A stretch of 64,000 nucleotides of DNA, from NCBI RefSeq assembly GCF_001641265.1, contig NW_020167541.1, positions 1-64,000 on the forward strand, read 5' to 3'. The notes under the pieces are model-generated. The model ran no database searches, was not told the DNA's origin, and was given only the letters and a program-made list of their open reading frames with translations. The DNA is from Pseudogymnoascus destructans (taxonomy: Eukaryota > Ascomycota > Leotiomycetes > Thelebolales > Thelebolaceae). Both the position numbers and the translations under genes were made by a program. Every line of letters begins with the position of its first letter. Within the stretch, counting starts at the first letter, position 1. Below are positions 54,341 through 64,000 of the stretch, one piece after another.

Positions 54341-57161
54341 TGTATTATAAATTGTGACTGGAATGGGTTGGTCGACATTGTGTATAGGGCTGATTTACGA
54401 GGTGAAGAAAATGGCCTCTTCGGATTTTGGATACAATGTCAAATTAGAGAGATATTCCACAATTGTTAGGCAGGAAGCCATGGTATGAGACGTGGCCGAG
54501 GTCTTGCAGCTACAGGAGAAAGGTCACGTATGGTATTATTATTGAGCGAGATTTACAAGAGGAATCGAATGGCCTCTTACAATTTTTGATACAAGGGAGG
54601 GAGGTAGAGTTTACAGGCCAAGTAAGAAGCGGGAGGTGATGGAATAGGGTGGGAGGTACAGGTCACAGGCCAAGGAAGGAGCAGGAGGTGATGGAATTAG
54701 GAGGTAGAGAGGGCCCAAGCTGAATGGGGAAGCCGCCATGATATAAGAATAGTGTAGTTTATGTAGTAAGTATACAGCGATGATGTTATATAAGGTAGTT
54801 TTTGTGTAGAAATAGAATAGGCAAGTTTGTGTATAGATTAGAGTACAGTTGGCAAAGTAATTATCATATTTCATGAAATAGGGGGGTCATGATATAAGAA
54901 TAGTTGGAAGATTTGTAGTTTATATAGTAAGTAGAGATAAGAGTTTATGGTAGTTTTTGTGTACAAATGGAATGGTGTGTAAGTTTATAGATAGGAGTAA
55001 AAGTGGTAAAGAAATTATCATATTGTATGGAATAGGGGGGGTGTCATGATATAAGAATAGTTTAGAAGCAGGAGGTGGTGGAATAGGGAGGGAGGTGGAG
55101 GTTATGGACCAAGATAGAGATCAGGGTATAGGGAAGGTAGAAGTGCCCAAGCCAAAAGGCGAAGCCGCCATGAAAGGAGCCCACAGCAGGTGTTGGGGTT
55201 AGAGGAGGTGGAGGTCAAAGAATAGGGAGGCAGGTAGAGGTCACAGAATAAGGAAGGAGTTATAGCAAGATTAGAGTGATAAAAGGAAGAGGGTAAAGGA
55301 GAAGCCAATTCCAAGCCATAACCCAAACCCATCCAGGTGAAGCCCGCCGTTGGCCACCCCCAGAGGGCAGAGGGTGGAGGGGGTAGAGGGTGTAAATGGT
55401 AGAGGAGGTGTAAGAAGAGGGAGAGGATGAGGCAGTGGAAGGGTAAGGTAGGTGTGAGGGGTGAAATTGGAAGGGCAGTAAGATTTGCAGTTTAAGTGGC
55501 AAATATGCAGCAATAATGTGATATAGAGTATATTTGGCGTAGAAAGGCAATGGCAAAGTGGATTTGTGGATTGGAGTAGATTTGGTAAAGATATTAGTAT
55601 ATTTGATAGAAATAGAGGGGGTTTATAATATGAGAATAATTGTTAGATTTGCAGTTTACATAGCACATGTGTAGCGATAATGTTATATAGGGTAGTTGTA
55701 CAATAGAAATGCAATAGCGAAGTCAGTTTGTGAATCAGAGTAAGATTAGGCCAAAGATTATCATATTTCATTGTAGGTAGTAGAGGTTGGTAATAGAGGG
55801 ATTAGGAAGGGGTTTTGTTTAGTTTACATACGAGTGTATAGGGAGAATCGATTATAGGGTAGTTTGAGCAAGCAAATGCAATGGTGTTAGGGTTAGTTGA
55901 GTTGCAAAGAGTTGGGTGAGATATTACAAAATTCCACAGCAGGGGAGGGGGGTATTTTTTTGTGTTTTTTTCAGAAGGGTTTAAAGATTTGTAGTTTATT
56001 TAATAGGTATGTAGGGAGAATCATTTACAGGGTATTTAGGGTGTAGACATACAATGGTAGGGTCAGTTTGTAGATTAGAGTAAGTTTTGTAAATATATTA
56101 TCATTATTATAGAAATAGAGTTATCCCATAAGAAGAAACATAAGCATAGCATAGGTATTAAATGAGGGTATAGTAGAGTGTATAGGGGAGATTTAATGGA
56201 GAATGGAATAGTGTAGTGCAATATACAAGAGTAATGTATAATATGATAATAGGTAAGTTTATAGGATTTGTTAGGGTAATAAAATAATTTTTGAGGAAAG
56301 ATGAATAAGTTGAAGATTAAAATAATTTTGAATTAATTGTCAGGGATGATTAGATGATTAGATGAATAGAATAGGAAGAGAATAGTTGGACAAGGGCAAT
56401 GAAAGGGTGAGGGTTATTGTAGGTAAGGGGGGGAGGTAAGAAGGGTAAGAAGATTTGTATATTACATGTAGTATGTACATATAATTGTAGGAATGAGGCA
56501 GTTTAATAAGTAGTTGTAAGTGTAAGTGTAAGGGAGAAGTAGAAGTGTATAAGTAGTTGTAAGTATAAGGGTGTAAGTGTAAGTGTAAGGGTATAAGTGT
56601 AAGTAAGGATGTAATTAAGGGTGTAAGTGTTATAAGGATGTAAGTGTAAGATAGTGAATGAGGATAGTGAAGGGGGGTGGTGGGAGTTAGTGGAGGAGAG
56701 ATGGTATGGAGTTGAGTTGAGATGTGAATAGGATGTGAGGATTGGGAGATAAGGTATAGAATTGAGATGAGGATAGTGAAGGAGGATAGTGAAGGAGGAT
56801 ATTGAAGGAGGATATTGAAGGAGAGATGGTATAGAGTTGTTATGAGGATAGTGAAGGAGAGATGGTATGGAGTTGTTATGAGGATAGTGAAGGATAGAGG
56901 ATAGAGTGTTGAGTTTGAGTTTGTTATATGAGGATTTTAGAAGAGAGGGAGAGAAGTTATAAGGGTGTGTTTAAGTGAGGGTGTGTTTAAGTGAGGGTGT
57001 GTTTAAGTGAGGGAGCAGAGAGCAGAGAGTAGAGAGCAGAGAGCAGAGAGCAGAGAGTAAGATTAGGCAAAATATTATTATATTTTAAAGTAGGGTAGTA
57101 TGGTTTAGTAATAGAGGGTTTAGTAGGGTATAACATTTAGGGTTAATATATAAAGCATATA
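54341..57161. repeat. G-rich, strand-asymmetric repeat block (subtelomere-like)
   Basis: No gene. A degenerate unit of roughly 150-190 bp recurs at about 54750, 54905, 55490, 55640, 55840 and 55985. Shared words are GTTTGTAGATTAGAGTAAG-like, ATTATCATATTTCAT, ATGATATAAGAATAG and GATTTGTAGTTTA. It is followed by GTGTAAG-type repeats (56510-56655), GAGGATAGTGAAGGA repeats (56765-56895), three GTGTGTTTAAGTGAGG units (56961-57013) and AGAGCAG repeats (57014-57060). G greatly exceeds C on the plus strand. Single TTAGGG words occur near 55885 and 57128. Short ORFs here are composition artefacts. Confidence 0.7.
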
Positions 57162-59021
57162 ACGTACATGTATAGCGAAAGCGCCAAACAAGCGAAAGCG
57201 CCAAAATTATCTACCCTCACGACAAACATTGCGATAAATCTACCACAACATTAGAAATCAATTGAAACTACTCGGAGTCCTCTTCCTCAGAGGTGTCTAT
57301 TACAATCTGACACATGCGCGCATTGTGCCCAGTCTCACCACACTTGCCACAGCGACGGGCACGGGTTTCTTCCCTTGGCTTCCAACCACGGCTTGCCCTT
57401 ATTTCCTGCTCTACCTGCTGCACAACATCCCTCTCATCCTGTAGCTCTTGCGCCCCTTGTTGACTAAGTGATCCTCCTTGCTGTAGTCGTGTTTTCCTAG
57501 CTCTCCGGCGCTTGCTTAGTACTTCATTTGCCTGTCGTAGGTTTTGGTTCTCTGCCTTTAGCAGTGCTAATTGATGCATTATTTGCGATGCACCCTTTGT
57601 AAACTGGTCAACAGCTGCATAGATTGAGGTTGGAGAGCTATTTTGATGGCGTGAAATCCGAGTTTTAATAAATGTAGACTGTGACATAGCTTCAATTGGG
57701 TTGTTTGGTGTCTGAGAAACCCAAGGTTGAGCAGTACCTGGGCGGGAGCTTGGAGGCGTTGGTGTCCTTAACTTAAGATCAAGTGTAGATATCACTCTCT
57801 CAGGGTCAAATGGAAGAAGCCCTGCCCCTCGGAACCCGCCTCGAATGTTACTTTCCGTCATTGTAGTGTTAAATGCAGCGTGGAAGGCAGGAAAGAAGTC
57901 ATTCTTTGTAATATGAGAAATATGAGCCTGCATCATATCTTCAATTTGCCGACCATAGGCCTGCTTTAACGGGCCGAAACAGCCAACATCAAGTGGCTGG
58001 AGTAGATGAGAAGAGTGAGCAGGCATACAAAGCGTAATAATGTTGTGTTCCTTGCAGTACTCCTCAAACTCATCTGAGTGGTGGCTCTCATGACCATCAA
58101 GGACTAACAAGCGATAACCACCAACACTCCGGGCCTTTGTATGCTTCTCAAAGTGCTGAATCCAATCCATGCCTCTCTCGTTTGTAGTCCAGCCATTTTC
58201 AGTAACAGAAATCACCCAATCGCTTGAAAATCCACTATTCTCATACCAAGATGTAAGGTGGTTTTTGCCTGCAACAATGATAAATGGTGGTACTGCCCAA
58301 CCTTGAGAACTAACGCCTTGGATTACTGTAACCCATTCCCGATTACCAGGCTGTACCTTCTTTGCTTTTGCCCGCCCGTCTGAGCTTGTTACAACCATAG
58401 CAGTTGAGATAACGCCCATCATAAACCCAGTCTCATCAAAGTTGTAGATATCTGCTTCATCGATACCATATTTCGCAATTGTGTTACGCACAAGCTCAAA
58501 CCAGCCATTAATAACTTCTGGATCTTCGCACTTAGCCCTCTGGTAGTCGTATTTGCGCTGAAAGCGTGTCTGGAGCTCTACACGCCGCTTAACAAAGTTT
58601 GAAGCCCAACGCGACCCAACGCGTGACGCGTCGCGTGTTGCAAGTAGTCGACTTGCCATATCTTCAACAACAGACAGCCGAGGAGGAAACCCTTTGGCAG
58701 CTAGGTCGAGTATATACTGAACAAGGACGGACTCCTCTAGGTTAGTTAATTTCTGTGAGTTGGCTTGGATATCGCGTCGTGAAGGTACACCTTCTAGACG
58801 ACGACCTAGCTTGCGGTGGTCCACAGAATAGATCCTAGCAGCAACTCGAAGGCGTAACTTTGGGTCGCTTTGCATAGCCTGGATAGCTAGCACTAATTGG
58901 CTTTCATCGTTTTTATGGGGCATGTTTTGTTGTTGAGGAATTTAACATTTAGTTGGGGGGTTTGGTCACCGCATCATTTTGGCGCTTTCGCTTGTTTGGC
59001 GCTTTCGCTATACATGTACGT
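57162..59021 (-). mobile_element. Fot1/pogo-like DNA transposon, 1860 bp, copy 2
   Basis: Inverted relative to copy 1, identical in length, flanked by TA (57160-57161, 59022-59023), with the same terminal inverted repeats. It lies inside pogo-B: on its right is the pogo-B transposase end, and its left flank is explained only by inversion (see findings). Confidence 0.95.
57268..58923 (-). CDS. Fot1-like transposase, copy 2, intact 551 aa
   Basis: Complete transposase: N-terminal helix-turn-helix, CENP-B-like region, DDE core with IYNFDETGFMMG (D1), LLVLDGHESHHSDEF (D2) and LLQPLDVGCFGPLKQAYG (D3), a leucine/arginine coiled coil, and a C-terminal CCHC knuckle CGKCGETGHNARMC followed by an acidic tail. 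No stop or frameshift. With intact terminal repeats this copy could be autonomous and could mobilise copy 1. Confidence 0.94.
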   Translation of the reverse strand: MPHKNDESQLVLAIQAMQSDPKLRLRVAARIYSVDHRKLGRRLEGVPSRRDIQANSQKLTNLEESVLVQYILDLAAKGFPPRLSVVEDMASRLLATRDASRVGSRWASNFVKRRVELQTRFQRKYDYQRAKCEDPEVINGWFELVRNTIAKYGIDEADIYNFDETGFMMGVISTAMVVTSSDGRAKAKKVQPGNREWVTVIQGVSSQGWAVPPFIIVAGKNHLTSWYENSGFSSDWVISVTENGWTTNERGMDWIQHFEKHTKARSVGGYRLLVLDGHESHHSDEFEEYCKEHNIITLCMPAHSSHLLQPLDVGCFGPLKQAYGRQIEDMMQAHISHITKNDFFPAFHAAFNTTMTESNIRGGFRGAGLLPFDPERVISTLDLKLRTPTPPSSRPGTAQPWVSQTPNNPIEAMSQSTFIKTRISRHQNSSPTSIYAAVDQFTKGASQIMHQLALLKAENQNLRQANEVLSKRRRARKTRLQQGGSLSQQGAQELQDERDVVQQVEQEIRASRGWKPREETRARRCGKCGETGHNARMCQIVIDTSEEEDSE

Positions 59022-59023
59022 TA

Positions 59024-60823
59024 TAGAATTAAATAATTAAAAAAGATTTGGATCAATATTGTCAGGCAGTGATTGATCATCACAGCCACCGTCACTTGCA
59101 TCGTGAATCATGTCGTAGTCCAAGCCTGCAAAGTTCACGTACCCACTCTCCTCGATGGCTAACAGTCGGTCCGCCTCCTCCTCCTCCTCACGTTTCTTCT
59201 GTGTAACGTCCGGGTCAATGATTTCTGTACGTAAGCAAATTGGTGGCTCCGTGTCTGGGTTACTTTTTTGAAATTCATGTAGGTCCTTTTTCCGTGTACG
59301 TTCTGCCTTCCGTGCATCGATGCCAGCACGGAGCTGCATCTTACGCTCAACGTTCACCATGCGTGTTCTCTCTCTTTTCTCCCGTGCTTCTTCTAAAAGT
59401 TGCTCCTTTACCTTCTTCTCATAAATCCTTTGCCGTGCATGTTCAACTGTAATAGCACCACCTTTTTGAATAGATTTCCGACTTCTAACCTTCCGCTGTC
59501 GTTGCTCAGTCATAATAGTAGTAATTTGTACAAGCTCTGACTGGAACAGCTCAGCCTCTGTTAACTGAGTTTGGATTTCAGTATAAGAAGACGCCCACTT
59601 TTGCCGTGACGGTGAACTAAGGATCTTATCAAATGTTTGACTCCTAGCGGTTGTAGAATATGCGTAAGATGAGACGGAAACACATGTAAGTGTATATTGT
59701 GTTGATGTGCAAGTATTATAAACTCTGGAACTTCATGTGAGACATGAGAGTCCATTATTAACAATTTCATTCTTATAGATGGTGTATGTTGAATAAAATG
59801 CTGTAGATATTCCATTGCAAGCTCAGAGTTTGTATATCCGGAATCGGATACTGCAACTTTCTCATCACCGTGTAGATTGTCATGGTACCAACTTTCCATG
59901 TGTAATTTTCCTTGTATAATAAGGAACGGTGGAAGTGCAATGCCAGCAGCTGAAATTGTCTCTATAACTGTAAGACTTTGTCTGTTCTCTGGAGCTTGTA
60001 TATAAAGCTATAAATATTAGAATAATATAAAGTAAGATAAGTAGAAACAACTTACCTCCTTTACTGCAGATGGTACCAACACATGTTCACCGGTGCTCAT
60101 TCCTACACGGAATCCAACTTCATCAAAGTTGTAGATATCACCTGCAGTAATATCTAGTTGATTACACACATCTTTAAATTCATAAAACCATTCTTTAATA
60201 GCTGATACTTCATGAGATGCAACCCGTGCTGCTTCAATTGGCCGGGTTTTTATTGTATGGAAGTTGTGTTGTTGTGTCTTAATCCATGTCTGGAACCACC
60301 GTTGTGATGGTGGTGCACGTGTTGGAGTTTCTGCTGCACGTAGTTCGCAGATGGCACTAAACACCATAGGCTTAGTTGCACCGTACCCATTTTTGTACGA
60401 GCGTAGTTGGCAGATGGCACTGCACACCATAGGCTTAGTTGCACCGTGTATAGCTGTAACTTGTACATCAGACAGTACTCTGTTCTGGCCTCCGCGTGGC
60501 ACAGCGGTGCATTGTGTTGATGCGCATCGTTGTCGTAGTCGTATAGTCCGGAGCGTACTTGGGTTTACTCTGTACATCCGTGCTACTGTAGCACTCTTCT
60601 CTGTTGGGTTTTCATTTAAAAATTCAATGGCATTTAAAAGAGCTTCATTTTTATTTACTTCAACTACCGGCATAGTTGTGGTTGTAGTTGTGCTCGTTGT
60701 CGGTCATGTTCATGGTCAGTCATGTCGCGTCGCGAGTCCGCTCCCGAAGTGTCCCACAATCGCTTTCGCGTCCCAGTTCGCTTTCGCCAACCGCCTCCAG
60801 GCGGTGGTTTGAGAGACAACGAT
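59024..60823 (-). mobile_element. Pogo-type element pogo-B, main part
   Basis: Contains the terminal inverted repeat 60699-60823 (ending ATCGTTG next to TA at 60824-60825) and a broken transposase. Its other end is at 42125-42279. It is inserted in the gypsy element between gag and pol, and is itself interrupted by Fot1-like copy 2. Confidence 0.85.
59037..60673 (-). pseudogene. Pogo-B transposase, D3 region lost
   Basis: ATG at 60671-60673 (MPVVEVNKNEALLNAIEFLN). It has an N-terminal helix-turn-helix, a local duplication (GATKPMVCSAICQLR and GATKPMVFSAICELR, about 30 codons apart), IYNFDEVGFRVG (D1), a 55-60-nt intron starting GTAAGT near 60057, and LLIMDSHVSHEVPEF (D2). Then ILQPLGVKHL appears where the D3 motif QPLDVG is expected. 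The frame jumps to the C-terminal charged part 59037-59513 (KVRSRKSIQKGGAITVEHAR). A deletion has removed the third catalytic residue and following sequence, so it should be inactive. Confidence 0.82.
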
Positions 60824-60825
60824 TA

Positions 60826-63390
60826 CAGCTGAGTCTATCATCGATTCAGAAAACGAATAGCCTCTAGACAAGTCATCACTAGAGGCAGTGCAGCCAGAAT
60901 TGCAGCTTCTTCCTCGAGATCCAGTTTTGATCCGGACACCCCTTTCTTAGCTACTTGTAGAATAGGAAAATACAAAGCTATTGTCCATGCATTGATCGAT
61001 ACTGGTGCCACAGGTGGAAACTTCATTAATGCTGCTGATGCAGAAAGAATATGTGAAATCGAAGGATAGCCCCAGTCGAACTTGTGAAGCCAAAACAAGT
61101 TGAAGGATTCAATGGAGAGGCTGCCCCTGCTATCACACATGCTATATATCCTCGACTACAAGTGGGAGAGCATGTGGAAAGCCTATGTCCATTATTCATT
61201 ACTTCGCTGGGAAAACATTCCATCATTCTCGGGAAAGCTTGGATGAAGCAACATGGAGTTGTTCTCGATATGATCAATGATCAAGTCCTCTTCACTGGAG
61301 ATTATTGCAACCATTCTATACCAGATCGAGCCCTCGAAACAGAGCCTATATCTAAAAGCGAAAGACAAAGGCCAAAGAAGAAAGCCAAAGAAATGCCTCC
61401 TCCGGAACCTGCTCCGAAAGTGGAAAAACCAAAACCTTGCACCATAGCAATGATTGGCGCAGCACCATTTCGAATGCTCATGAAGCAAAGAGGAGCTCAA
61501 GTCTTTGCTATATCAATGAAGGACATAATCGAGCACAAGAACAAGACCAAAACTGAAGAAATTGACTCTCGACTGATCCTTCCGAAGGAATTTCATGAAT
61601 TTTTGGATGTTTTTTCAAAAATGGCAGCAGACAAGCTACCTCCCCATCGACCTTCAGACCATCATATTGAACTCGAAGGTGATGCAAAGCTGGGATATGC
61701 ACCACTCTGGAATATGTCAAAGGAAGAACTTGATTTGGTCGAAGAATATGTCTTCGAGCACTTGCCAAAAGGGTTCATTGAAGCAAGCAAAGCCCCATAC
61801 TCTTCACCCATTATGTTTGTGAGAAAGCCAGGTGGTGGTCTTCGATTCTGTGTTGACTACAGGAAGCTAAATGCCATAACGAAAAAGGATCGATATCCCA
61901 TACCACTCATTGATGAAACGCTGGCCCAAGTCATAGGAGCAAAATATCTCACCAAACTGGACATTCGACATGCCTTCAATCGAATTCGAATGCAGACAGA
62001 AGAAGATGAAGACCTCACTACATTCAGAACTCGATTTGGATCCTACAAATACAAGGTCATGCCCTTCGGACTCACAAATGGTCCAGCAACATTCCAGAGG
62101 TACATGAATGAAACCCTCATGGATTACCTCAACCAATTCGTCACTGCATACATGGATAACATTCTTATCTACAGTGCTACTCGAGCGGAGCATACAGAGC
62201 ACATAAGGAAAGTCCTACAGAAGCTTCGAGAAGCTGGACTGCAAGCAGATATCTCAAAATGTGAGTTTTTCGTCCAAGAAACCAAATTCCTAGGACTCAT
62301 CGTGGGAGTCAATGGCATTCGCATGGACCCTGCAAAGGTTTCTACTATATTGGAATGGCGAACTCCAAAATCGCTCAGGGATATGCAAGCTTTCATTGGA
62401 TTCTGCAATTTCTATCGAAGGTTCATCCGAAATTACTCCAGCATCATGAGGCCATTGGTGAACCTTACCAGAAAGGATCAGATATTCGAATGGACTCATG
62501 CATGCCAAACTGCATTCGAGCTGTTGAAACAAACAGTCACAGAAGCTCCTGTCTTGAGGCATTTCGATAGAAACAAGACAGCCTATGTCGAAGCAGATTC
62601 CTCAGACTTCATCTCATCAGGAGTCTTGTCACAAAAAGATGATCAAGGGGTTCTACATCCAGTGGCATACTTCTCGAAAAAGCTAGCACCTGCAGAATGC
62701 AATTACGAGATATATGACAAGGAATTGCTTGCAATCATCAGATGTTTCGAAGCATGGAGACCAGAACTTGAAGGGACAGATTTTCCAGTCCAAGTCTTGT
62801 CTGATCACAAAAGCTTGGAATACTTCATGTCCACCAAGAAGCTGACAAGAAGACAAGCTCGATGGGCTGAATTCCTCTCTCGATACAACTTCCAGATCAT
62901 CTATAGGCCTGGGAAGCAAAATGGAAAAGCAGATGCTTTGACTCGAAGGCCTGGTGACAGACCAGAAGGCAATGATGAGGATGATCGACAAAAGCAACAG
63001 CTTCAGGTGTTGCTACCACCTTCGAGGCTACATCCAGACATTCAGAAACTCAAAGAACAAGGCCAAACAGCTCAGCTAGCTCCAGTGGAAACTCATATCA
63101 GAGAAATGACAATTCTTGAGAAAATCCAAAAGTCTCAACTGGAAGACAAATTCTGCAAGGCTACACTACAGAAGCTTGAGAATGGTGATCAAACAAGCAA
63201 AGAGGTTGCATTGGCTTATTGCGAACTCAAAAACGGCATGCTAGAATATCAAAATCGAGTTTGGGTGCCAGAAACCATTCAGGTGGACTTGTTGAGAGAA
63301 GTTCATGAACAACCTTCTATGGGACATCCAGGAGCTGGAAAGATGCTGCGAGTCATGAAACAGCACTATTACTGGCCAAACATGGCCTCC
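60826..63390 (+). pseudogene. Protease-RT-RNase H-integrase part of the second gypsy element
   Basis: 60826-60860 continues the gag frame to a stop (TAG at 60858-60860). The protease ALIDTGATGGNFINAADAE (about 60990) follows, but its frame meets TAG at 61066-61068; one missing base restores it into the 61084-63486 ORF. That ORF has RT (FVRKPGGGLRFCVDYRKLNA), with the catalytic box YMDN instead of YMDD at 62149-62160 (a G-to-A change), RNase H (VEADSSDFISSGVL; YDKELLAII), and the start of the integrase finger (HEQPSMGHPGAGKML, HYYWPNM). It is cut at about 63390 by another transposon. No integrase core or 3' LTR is in the window. Confidence 0.9.
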
Positions 63391-63775
63391 TACTACAACC
63401 TCTTCCGTTCCTGTGAGCCAATTCTTGTAGCTCTCCCTCGAGGGGCTACTAAAACCCTCTGGAACCCGTTGTTTCCAGTACTGTAGCCCCTCTTCAACCC
63501 CCCTAAAAGCCGAGGGTTTTGGTGTAGAAACCCGTATAGGTAGAGGCGTAGGTGTAGGCATAGGAGCAGGCTGTGAGTACGTACATAGCTTTGCGAGAGC
63601 TATAATGTGGCTTACTGGCCAAATTCCTGCTTTCTGGAAAGCTGATATAATTGTAGACTCCTTAAAAGTCTGTAGCCACATTTTGGTAAGATCCCTCATA
63701 AAGGACTGTAGGTCATATGTAACATCCATATCACATATGGCAGCAAGCACAGCCTCTCTGTGCCAGTGCTTATAC
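63391..63775 (-). mobile_element. Pogo-C copy 2, C-terminal transposase fragment
   Basis: The minus strand reads LQYKHWHREAVLAAICDMDV, then LQSFMRDLTKMWLQTFKEST and AFQKAGIWPVS, the region after D3 in pogo-type transposases, then a Pro-rich tail and GLQYWKQRVPEGF. Homologous to 1857-2250. It is inserted in gypsy pol on its left and interrupted by an LTR at 63776 on its right. Confidence 0.8.
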
Positions 63776-64000
63776 TGTAATGGTGGGTGCACCAGATGTG
63801 AGAATCTAGCCACCCAAGGAAGGGATGAATTTACTAAGACAACACACTGTCTTAGAAAACAGAGCCAAAGGGTCGTAGCTTAGACTATTCCACAACGCAG
63901 CAATCAGGTGTGTGATGTAGTGAAGTGGTTCAGACAAGTTGCAACAAATGTTGAGTCTGGGAACTCAGGGGTAAGTCAGAGGTTAACACCTCACTGACTT
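63776..64000 (-). repeat. LTR-like sequence cut by the window edge
   Basis: Begins TGTAATGGTGGGTGCACC and is the reverse complement of 12552-12778 with few differences. In minus orientation it ends in CA at the pogo-C insertion point. The family is unidentified and it may be a solo LTR or the end of a full element beyond the window. Confidence 0.6.

Noticed and set aside
54611..55556. Minus-strand ORFs rich in Tyr/Leu/Pro/Ser
   Set aside because: Products of the strand-asymmetric simple repeats; no start context, introns or motifs.
1..64000. tRNA, rRNA and snRNA genes
   Set aside because: I scanned for cloverleaf arms with A/B boxes and conserved rRNA words and found none I could support.

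Overview
The window is nuclear DNA of a filamentous ascomycete (Pezizomycotina). It has short introns of 47-113 nt with fungal CTAAC/CTAAT-like branch sites. It carries HOG-pathway PBS2, COPII SEC16, a NACHT-ankyrin receptor and a SET-domain lysine methyltransferase. It also has chromodomain Ty3/gypsy and pogo/Fot1-type transposons, with scattered C-to-T-type nonsense changes like those left by repeat-induced point mutation. I cannot name the species.

Layout. 1-1044 (-): 5' part of PBS2, with a decayed pogo-type element (1280-3190) just upstream. 3.2-9.3 kb: an auxin-efflux-carrier-like membrane protein and a choline/ethanolamine kinase. 9.4-10.7 kb (-): an orphan N-terminal domain and a small secreted cysteine-rich protein. 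10.8-12.9 kb: transposon relics. 12.9-23.6 kb: two linked copies of one chromodomain gypsy element; the second lacks its 5' part and has an inverted internal segment. Both copies carry a conserved antisense ORF with a Zn2Cys6-like cysteine pattern. 24-40 kb: a kinase-like (APH fold) protein, a 2EXR/F-box-like protein, an orphan integrase-zinc-binding-domain protein, a nine-exon NACHT-ankyrin (NLR-like) gene, a SET-domain gene and a SANT plus double-chromodomain gene. 40.2 kb: a head-to-head telomeric repeat (TTAGGG then CCCTAA). 40.3-63.4 kb: two inverted 1860-bp Fot1-like elements (40263-42122 and 57162-59021) flank about 15 kb containing a gypsy gag and LTR, a hAT relic, SEC16 and a G-rich subtelomere-like repeat block. 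Outside the second copy lie the rest of another pogo element and the gypsy pol. 63.4-64 kb: another pogo fragment and an LTR cut by the window edge.

Main inference: gypsy gag (42282-43561, minus) and pol (60826-63390, plus) are halves of one element. A pogo element had split them, and that element is itself now in two pieces (42125-42279 and 59024-60823). Flipping 42123-57161 between the two Fot1-like copies restores gag, pogo element (with a nested Fot1-like copy) and pol in one orientation, with matching TA duplications. The same flip places the G-rich/C-rich repeat block next to the head-to-head telomere repeat, as expected for a subtelomere at a former chromosome end.

Several conserved genes (PBS2, choline kinase, the secreted protein) each need one missing base to stay in frame. 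Either these are consensus errors or the genes are decaying; the sequence alone cannot decide.
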